Shown here piece after piece: positions 63,022-64,000 of a DNA stretch of 64,000 nucleotides (position 1 is its first letter; every line of letters begins with the position of its first letter). This stretch comes from Frateuria aurantia DSM 6220 (lineage in GTDB: Bacteria; Pseudomonadota; Gammaproteobacteria; Xanthomonadales; Rhodanobacteraceae): the NCBI RefSeq assembly GCF_000242255.2, contig NC_017033.1, positions 3,483,110 to 3,547,109 of the forward strand, given 5' to 3'. Both the position numbers and the translations under genes were made by a program. The notes beneath the pieces are model-generated. The model did no database searches and had not been told where the DNA came from. It worked only from the letters and a program-made list of their open reading frames with translations.

Positions 63022-64000
63022 TCAGTGACCGGAGGCGGCGGGACCCGCTTTGGCAGTGAACGGTGGTTTTGCCAGCCAGACGACCGCGATCAAAGCGATG
63101 AAGATGATACCCAAAACATAAAACACTTCGTCAAACGAAATATTGAAAGCCTGCTGGTTGACCATCTGTTCCAGCTGAGCCCGGGCCCGCTGCGGGTCAT
63201 GGGCGGCTCCCATCTGCGCCATGGCCTGTTGCGCGATCGGATTGTAAGGCGTAAGGGTTTCAGTCAGTTGCGAATGATGGACAATCGCCCGGTGCTGCCA
63301 GAGAAAAGTGACGATCGATGCGGCAAAGCTGCCGCCGAGGGTGCGCAAAAAGGTCGCAAGCCCGGATCCTGCGGCAATTTCACGCGGCTGCAGATCCGAA
63401 AGCACGATGGTGAGCACCGGCATGAAGAAGAACGCCACTCCCAGTCCCTGCAGCAAGGTCACCCAGACCACGTGGTTGAAGTCGACATCGCCATAGAAGT
63501 TGGCACGCATGAAACAGGTGCCGCCCATCACCAGAAAGGCGAAGGACGCCAGCCAGCGCAGGTCGAAGCGTGTCGCATATCGGCCCACGAAGACGGTCAG
63601 CAGCACCGGCAGGACGCCGATCGGTGCCGTCGCCAGACCGGCCCAGGTCGCGGTATAGCCCAGGTTGCGCTGCAGCCATTGCGGAATCAGCAGGGCAATG
63701 CCGAAAAAGGCGGCATAACCCAGCACCATGCTCAAGGTACCGGTCGTGAAATTGCGATGCCGGAACAGGCGCAGATTGACGATGGGATCCTTGTCGGTCA
63801 GCTCCCAGATCAGGAACACCGCCAGTGAAATGGCCGAGGTGACGCTCATCGCGATGATGAACTGGGAATTGAACCAGTCATCATCATTGCCTTTGTCCAG
63901 CACCACCTGCAGCGCGCCGACGCCGATGATCAGGGTGATCAGGCCGACATAGTCCATTTTAGGCCGCTCGGTATGCTCGGGCCGGCCAGCCAGCTGGGTC
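63022..64000 (-). CDS. emrB: EmrB/QacA-type (DHA2) multidrug exporter, C-terminal part (5' end outside window)
   Basis: This is the second half of a 14-helix MFS drug exporter of the DHA2 family. The frame is open through the window edge (a preceding TQLAGRPEHTERPK leads into MDYVGLITLIIGVGALQVVL), so the ATG at 63957 is internal rather than the true start. It continues with DKGNDDDWFNSQFIIAMSV, LFRHRNFTTGTLSMVLGYAA and LLQGLGVAFFFMPVLTI. ATFLRTLGGSFAASIVTFLW is the usual motif before the last helices, and the end reads VWLAKPPFTAKAGPAASGH. It probably pairs with a membrane-fusion protein (EmrA) encoded upstream, outside the window, and precedes the FUSC gene. Confidence 0.92.
   Translation of the reverse strand, partial: TQLAGRPEHTERPKMDYVGLITLIIGVGALQVVLDKGNDDDWFNSQFIIAMSVTSAISLAVFLIWELTDKDPIVNLRLFRHRNFTTGTLSMVLGYAAFFGIALLIPQWLQRNLGYTATWAGLATAPIGVLPVLLTVFVGRYATRFDLRWLASFAFLVMGGTCFMRANFYGDVDFNHVVWVTLLQGLGVAFFFMPVLTIVLSDLQPREIAAGSGLATFLRTLGGSFAASIVTFLWQHRAIVHHSQLTETLTPYNPIAQQAMAQMGAAHDPQRARAQLEQMVNQQAFNISFDEVFYVLGIIFIALIAVVWLAKPPFTAKAGPAASGH

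Noticed and set aside
1-64000. Search by eye for tRNA, rRNA, CRISPR arrays, insertion-sequence ends and integrase genes
   Set aside because: None found. The frequent inverted repeats are single hairpins at gene ends and not repeated spacer arrays or matched terminal repeats.

Overview
The window is a GC-rich (roughly 63-65 % by eye) gammaproteobacterial chromosome segment, most like Xanthomonadales/Rhodanobacteraceae; a Frateuria-type organism would fit. That assignment is inference from gene content: gamma-type PlsB, UbiE, long QueF, SpeA/SpeE, Rep and Tdk, a complete-looking hopanoid locus, OprB-type sugar porins and sugar-porter MFS proteins. No rRNA, tRNA, CRISPR array or intact insertion sequence is visible. 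Almost all the DNA is coding, and many gene ends carry long perfect GC hairpins.

Region 1 (1-4281) is a branched-chain amino acid operon: the 3' end of leuB, then ilvC, ilvB and ilvN. The missing step, ilvD, lies at 48.4 kb. A GAF-like/GGDEF diguanylate cyclase follows on the minus strand. Region 2 (5714-19577) is the main specialised locus, for hopanoids. It has three transcription blocks and one single gene: idi-hpnH-hpnB (minus), hpnI-hpnJ-hpnK-hpnL (plus), hpnA (minus) and a squalene synthase gene-shc-hpnG-ispA (plus). Together they cover IPP/DMAPP isomerisation, FPP, squalene, hopene, adenosylhopane, ribosylhopane and a modified amino-sugar head group. Squalene appears to be made by one eukaryote-type squalene synthase, because no hpnC/hpnD/hpnE is present in the locus.

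Region 3 (19.6-34.3 kb) is accessory metabolism. It holds two tandem OprB-like porins, ahpC-ahpF, a decayed MFS-transporter fragment, rbsK-rbsD, and an exported-hydrolase group in which two S9 peptidases flank an alpha/beta hydrolase. Region 4 (34.4-56.8 kb) is mostly housekeeping: acyl-CoA thioesterase, queF, a lipoprotein, a short-chain dehydrogenase, a fatty-acid desaturase, mutM, tdk, rep, an AI-2E family permease, a second lipoprotein with a possible attenuated leader, plsB, ilvD, ubiE, an acyltransferase-3, a secreted protein of unknown role, and divergent speE/speA. Region 5 (56.8-64 kb) has a 0.7 kb AT-richer intergenic stretch, two tandem sugar/H+ symporters each preceded by a different palindrome, an AaeB/FUSC-type efflux protein, and the C-terminal half of an EmrB-type exporter cut by the window edge.

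I see no convincing wholly new multi-gene system. The most unusual points are the squalene synthase replacement in the hopanoid locus, the palindromic candidate operators of the sugar-uptake genes and ahpC, a promoter-hairpin-T-tract leader at 44.5-44.7 kb, and the frameshifted transporter relic at 25.9-26.2 kb.
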